Source of the DNA: Luzula sylvatica
Taxonomy: Eukaryota > Streptophyta > Magnoliopsida > Poales > Juncaceae
Length of the DNA: 64,000 nt
Direction of reading: 5' to 3'
Assembly: GCA_946800325.1 (NCBI GenBank)
Contig: OX326960.1
Location: 22,869,150 to 22,933,149, forward strand
The notes beneath the pieces are model-generated. The model saw only the letters and a program-made list of their open reading frames with translations. It searched no databases and was not told the DNA's origin. Both the position numbers and the translations under genes were made by a program. This document shows, piece by piece, positions 59,756 through 64,000 of the stretch. Position 1 is the stretch's first letter. The number at the start of each line of letters is the position of its first letter.

Positions 59756-59870
59756 TCTGCCGCCCCGGGGGCAGTTTTTGGCGCCCCGGACGCGTCCCGG
59801 GCGAGGTTTTCTCGCGCCCCGTGGCCCCTGCGTTACAACGGATGGGGCAGTCCGTTATAACGGACCCTTC
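59755..59870 (+). other. GC-rich island in the copia leader with paired CGTT-AACGG motifs
   Basis: CCGCCCCGGGGGC, GGCGCCCCGG, CGCGTCCCGGG and CTCGCGCCCCG can form strong hairpins. They are followed by GCGTTACAACGG at 59830 and CCGTTATAACGG at 59852, 22 bp apart. The surroundings are strongly AT-rich. Confidence 0.7.
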
Positions 59871-61355
59871 TCTGGATGCTGTTTTTGTTTTCGTGATAAC
59901 TTTGGCTACGAAGCTCGGAATTTTGAGTTCTTTATATCGATTTGATCGGAATCAAACATTCTAGCATATTAGATAATTAATTATTTAGAATAATTAATCT
60001 CCCTAAATAAATCATATGCATTTACAAATCTTGTGATAGTGATATAATATGATTATGTCACGAATTTAGAAACATGCAATGGCATGATCCCTCATAATAT
60101 TTAAGTCATGGAAATGCCTTCCATATCCACAACCATCGAGATTGATATGACATAGTGCGTGGTTTCAGGCCATAGTCGGGCACGTACTATTGTATATATT
60201 GGTGCGGGTGGTAAACGTTAATTGGGGACTTACGTGGTTTCAGGCCATAGTCGGGCACGTGAGTAGTTCAATTGAACGATACGATGGATATGGTTATGAC
60301 TTAACCGTCCAAGCCAATCCGATTGGAGTTCGGGGCATAGATAGAATGCACACACGGAACATGGATTGTATTGGATACGATTCGTCACCGAAATTCTATA
60401 AAGGAACGAGAGTCGTATTGGATACGATTGGATTTAATCCTACCTAAAATATCGAGATCTCATTTGTCGGCCATAGTCACTTATGGGAGGATCGTAAAAT
60501 ATGGGTCTTGAGTGTTATGGACTTGGAGTCCCGTATCGGTATGAGGGTTATCGATTCGATAAAATAACACTATCATATATTCATCATATAAGCATATAGA
60601 TTAAGTACGCACGGTTAGGAGTTAATCTTCATCATCCGTTTATAATTATGTTTTCAAGCAACACCAAATATATTGATGAGATCGATAAGATAGATGGCTT
60701 TTGGGCCGGAATTACCGTTATTAACCTTGATAGTCAAAGAATAGTTCTTAGACTTAAAGGAACGTGTTGGACACGGAAATGGTAGATTCGGGGCTCGAGG
60801 CATTGGATTTAGAGAAAGCCGGGTTCGATAAACTTTAAGAAGGAATCGAACGATATTACGTGCCTTGTGGTGGCATGTATAGATGCATATTCTCAAAATT
60901 GTTTTGAGAATTCGGGTGTATATGAAAGTAAAACACAGCGCTCATGAAATAGTTTCAAGAGCTAGAGCGCGTTGAATGATTCAATGCGGCTCAAAGAGTA
61001 GGTTAATTTTGAGACGCCTTATGGGTCTTGGATTAACACTCGTGTGTTGATGGTACGAGATTTGATCGTCGTGACCGAATATCATATGCATTCGATAGAT
61101 AAGTCGATCCCGAAATTGCATATGATGCGATTTAAATTTGAATTGGAGATGCTCAGAGTATCCGAGGAATCCAATGCATATAGATGCGTGGATGTCCTTG
61201 TAATTCAAAAGCGGGATCGAAAGAAATGTATGTCTAAGGGTATTTTGGGAAAAATGTTTTTCAAACAGAAAATTCGGACAAGGAGTTGTCCAAACTAATG
61301 ACTCAAAAATGGTGAAATCCGAGGAGGATTAAACCTAGTATTTGATTGCTTCTTT
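59871..61355 (+). pseudogene. Copia gag/protease region, too decayed to read
   Basis: By position this should hold gag and protease, but no continuous frame or zinc knuckle could be identified. CGTGGTTTCAGGCCATAGTC followed by GGGCACGT occurs twice, at about 60159 and 60233. Short open frames (60190-60447, 61044-61298) show no domain. Confidence 0.4.
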
Positions 61356-62110
61356 TGGCATTGCCGTCTTGGCCATATAAACGAGATTCGCGTATCTAGA
61401 TTCCATATGATGGATTGCTAGAATAATTCGAATTAGATTCGATTGATTAATGCGATACTTATTTATTAGGCAAGACGACAAAGGGCATCATTCTCCAATG
61501 GTTGGAGAAAGATCCAACGAATTATGGGAACTTACATTCACATGTAGATGATCCGATAAGTTCCGAGGCAAGAAGAGGCTATCAGTATTTTGTTATGTTT
61601 ATGGACGGTTAAAGTAGATATGGAAATATCTATTTAATGCGTGCCGAAACGGAGACTTTTGAAAGGTTCAAAGAGTTTCAAAAACGAAATACGAAATCAA
61701 CTAAGCAAGAAAATCAAAGCTTTTCGATAGGATCGAGAAAGCGAGTATTTGAGCTAAACCTTTCGATAGGATCGAAGAGGCGATATTTGAGTTATGAATA
61801 TTGATGATCATTTATGATTGTGGAATCGTTTCACGATTGCCTTTATTCGGAACATTGAGATGTGTCCGAAAAGAGGAAATGAACGCATGTTGGACATGGT
61901 TCGATAAATGATAAGTCAATAGGATCTCCCAAAAATATTTTGGGGATACGCCCTTGAGACAGCGGCACTAATGAATGGTTGCATTAAGATATGAACCATA
62001 AACCTTCTAATCGGTACAAAAGACGCCATATGAGATATGGATCAGAATGGTTCCGAAGTTGTCACTTGTACATATTTGAGGATGTGAGTGTATTTCGAAA
62101 TTTGTTTCGG
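61356..62110 (+). pseudogene. Copia integrase remnant
   Basis: WHCRLGHINE (from 61357) is the GAG-pre-integrase zinc motif. At 61572-61690 the text reads RRGYQYFVMFMDG, stop, SRYGNIYLMRAETETFERFK, the integrase core. At 61915-61960 DLPKIFWGYALETAALM marks the region after the last catalytic residue. Stops and frame changes separate these pieces, so the integrase is inactive. Confidence 0.8.
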
Positions 62111-62584
62111 TTAAACTCAATCCCAAATCTGGAAATTGTTCGTTTATCCTTAAGGTAACTAAAGGGTATTAGTTCAAACGTCCCGACGAAAATTAGATTT
62201 TCGTGGCTCGAAGAGATGCCTTCTTGGAGGAGGACTAGATGCGCACAAGTTTGGAACTTGGTGTCATTTATCTCTATGCGGGCTAGTGGGAGTAGAATAA
62301 ATCTCGAAAGAGTTCGTGATTTGAAAATGAACATTGTACCGATGAAAGTTGACATGGCTTCATCAAGAGTTGATGAACGCAAGTCGAACACACAAAGGAA
62401 TTTTTCGTAGATCAAGTAGGCTATATCATAAGCCGGTAAATACGGATTTATCGAGGCTAATGATGATAGATCGAAATCATATGATGATTCGATATCCTAC
62501 AAGGATGCTATGAAAATTTGATTCCACATGACATGGTGTCATGAAATCTGAGATTCGATCCATGTAAATTATCAAGTTCAGACC

Positions 62585-63260
62585 TTGATTTCATTACTTT
62601 CTGGGTTAGACCCGTGAAATGTGAGTGGGTTTTTCAAGATGAAGAACTGACATGGATAGGAATACGCATATATGAAAAGCGAGGCTTTTTGCGAAGAGTT
62701 TCATGCAATTCATAGTCGGACTATGAAGAAACGTTTTCGCATGTTGCCATGCTTTCACATTCTCGAAATTCTGCTTGCCATGGTCGCATATTATAACTAT
62801 GTGATGTGGCAAAATGGATGTCAAAACCGAATTTCTTGAAAGAAATTTTATGAAAGGATGTGTACTTGACACAACCTTACGGTTTTGTCGATTCATAAGA
62901 ATCGGGGATAAGATATGCACGCTTTAACGATCCATATGATGGATTAGAGAAAGCTTCTCGGAATTGGAATATTCATTTTGACAAAATTATAAACTGTTAT
63001 AAAATTGTCGAAACGAATGGAAACTTTGTGTACACATGAAGGTTAGTGGGAGCTGCGTTATATTTCTTGTAACGACAAAGGATTTAGACGAGACCGCTTA
63101 TGAATTAAGCGTGAAGATCTATAGGATAGATCTAAGAAGTTCCTCGTTCTATGTTATAGCACATATATCGACATATTGTTGAAAATGGTTTTCAACATGT
63201 AAACTCCTAGGAGGAGATAAATCGAAATGTCGAATGGCAGAAATTTTCAACGGCTCGATG
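62585..63260 (+). pseudogene. Copia reverse transcriptase remnant
   Basis: KCEWVFQ (62619) marks the RT start, YEETFSHVAML (62724) the first palm region, then AKW/QMDVK-like and FVDS pieces at 62810-62890. GLEKASRNWNIHFDKII near 62945-62990 is the copia GLKQASR block. Several one-base shifts interrupt the frame, and the YVDD box is not readable. Confidence 0.8.
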
Positions 63261-64000
63261 TGAGACATCTTGCAGCGCGAAAAGTAATAATATGATGCCT
63301 TACATTTGATGTTAGGATCTATTATATCTGTTATGATATGTATGTGGCTATCTGTCATACAAATAAAGCGTCTAGTTCACCGTCAATAAAATTCATGGGA
63401 ATCACATGAGTTTGAATGTAATTCGATTACACGAGACTAACTCTTGTGATTGTATAATGGTTATACAAATATATACATAATGGTTATGTATATTTAAAAC
63501 CCATCGGGATTTGTATTGATAGAGGTGAAGTTTATCCTTGAATACTTTGCGAAAGAATTCAGGATTTATTATCTATAATGGTGTGAAGGACGTGTTGGTT
63601 ATAAAGAGTTATAACAAACAACAGTTTCCAAAGATTAAGCACGTCCAAATATGTAGCACGACTTTCGATCACAAAGTGTGTACATGTTTTGCTTAAATGA
63701 AAACACGGTTATGTGGAAAGGTTCCACAAGACCAATAGTTTATGATTATATTTACGGAGGCGAGTATATTGCGGTTATTAATCGCAAAAGGAAGTGGTAT
63801 GGATCAAGGATACATGACCAAACTCTAGTAGTCACGAGTTATCGGATTTATGGTTGTTTATTGTGTGAGACACAATAGTACAAGCCAAAAAAATGCCGAG
63901 GTCACAACCACTTCTAGCCAATACTCAGAAAATTTCATTTGATCCATGAAATTTTATGAAAAGATGTGATCATAGGTATTGGAAATGTTCCAATCCTGAT
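63261..64000 (+). pseudogene. Copia RNase H remnant at the window edge
   Basis: VKFILEYFAKEF (from about 63525) resembles the connection before RNase H, and FHLIHEI with KDVI/GNVP (63920-63990) resembles its C-terminal HLIREI..GDV block. Frames are broken. The open frame at 63678-63878 lies in this remnant and is not an independent gene. Confidence 0.65.

Larger units (their letters stand above)
57860..64000 (+). mobile_element. Decayed Ty1/copia retrotransposon, 3' end outside the window
   Basis: It begins at TGAAGGAAATACAG inside a satellite monomer. A 5' LTR (57860-58920), an initiator-Met primer site and the copia order integrase, RT, RNase H on the plus strand identify the superfamily. 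Stops and small indels interrupt every domain. The pol end (RNase H) lies just before the window edge, so the 3' LTR should follow. Confidence 0.85.

Overview
The window reads as transposon-dense, AT-rich intergenic or pericentromere-like DNA from a flowering plant, probably a eudicot. The signs are plant-type Athila-like Ty3/gypsy and Ty1/copia elements, a hAT, a MULE, a CACTA and a LINE, fragments of a TOUSLED-like kinase gene, a plant histone H2B variant, and long satellite DNA. I found only one gene that looks intact and cellular: a two-exon minus-strand gene at 4487-5296 for an H2B variant with a long tail. No prokaryotic features, tRNA or rRNA genes were seen.

Layout. 1-4300: AT-rich DNA with Helitron-like 3' ends, a minisatellite and small repeats. 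4487-5480: the H2B variant gene and an ACGT-box cluster upstream of it. 5570-7365: a Tourist/PIF-like element with a TTA target duplication and a small Helitron-like insert. 7369-11572: AT-rich DNA with MITE-like inverted repeats and a foldback element. 11581-17089: a small hAT element (exact 8-bp target duplication) split by a 5.2-kb Pack-MULE-like element (exact 9-bp target duplication, long terminal inverted repeats). The Pack-MULE carries TOUSLED-like kinase exon fragments and a 119-bp tandem array. 18394-19464: a 5'-truncated LINE with a 13-bp target duplication.

20339-20413 is a G-rich run that abuts a satellite array of about 174 bp per monomer. The array covers 20414-33556 and resumes at 50406-57859. 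The gap is a single 16.8-kb Athila-like Ty3/gypsy element (33557-50405, target duplication TACTC, LTRs differing at about 12 sites). Inside the element, a CACTA transposon lacking its right tip (40857-44937) is followed by a second, nearly identical 1,921-bp copy of the RNase H-integrase segment. The LTRs and the 3' internal region carry phased arrays of a CCGTTGTAACGG-type motif.

From 57860 to the window end a decayed Ty1/copia element interrupts the satellite. It has a 5' LTR, an initiator-Met primer site and frameshifted integrase, RT and RNase H remnants. Its leader carries two copies of the same CGTT..AACGG motif at the same 22-bp spacing. The most interesting signals are the phased motif arrays, the CACTA-linked duplication, the satellite with its higher-order duplications, the nested hAT/Pack-MULE, and an H2B variant with arginine at the usual ubiquitination lysine.
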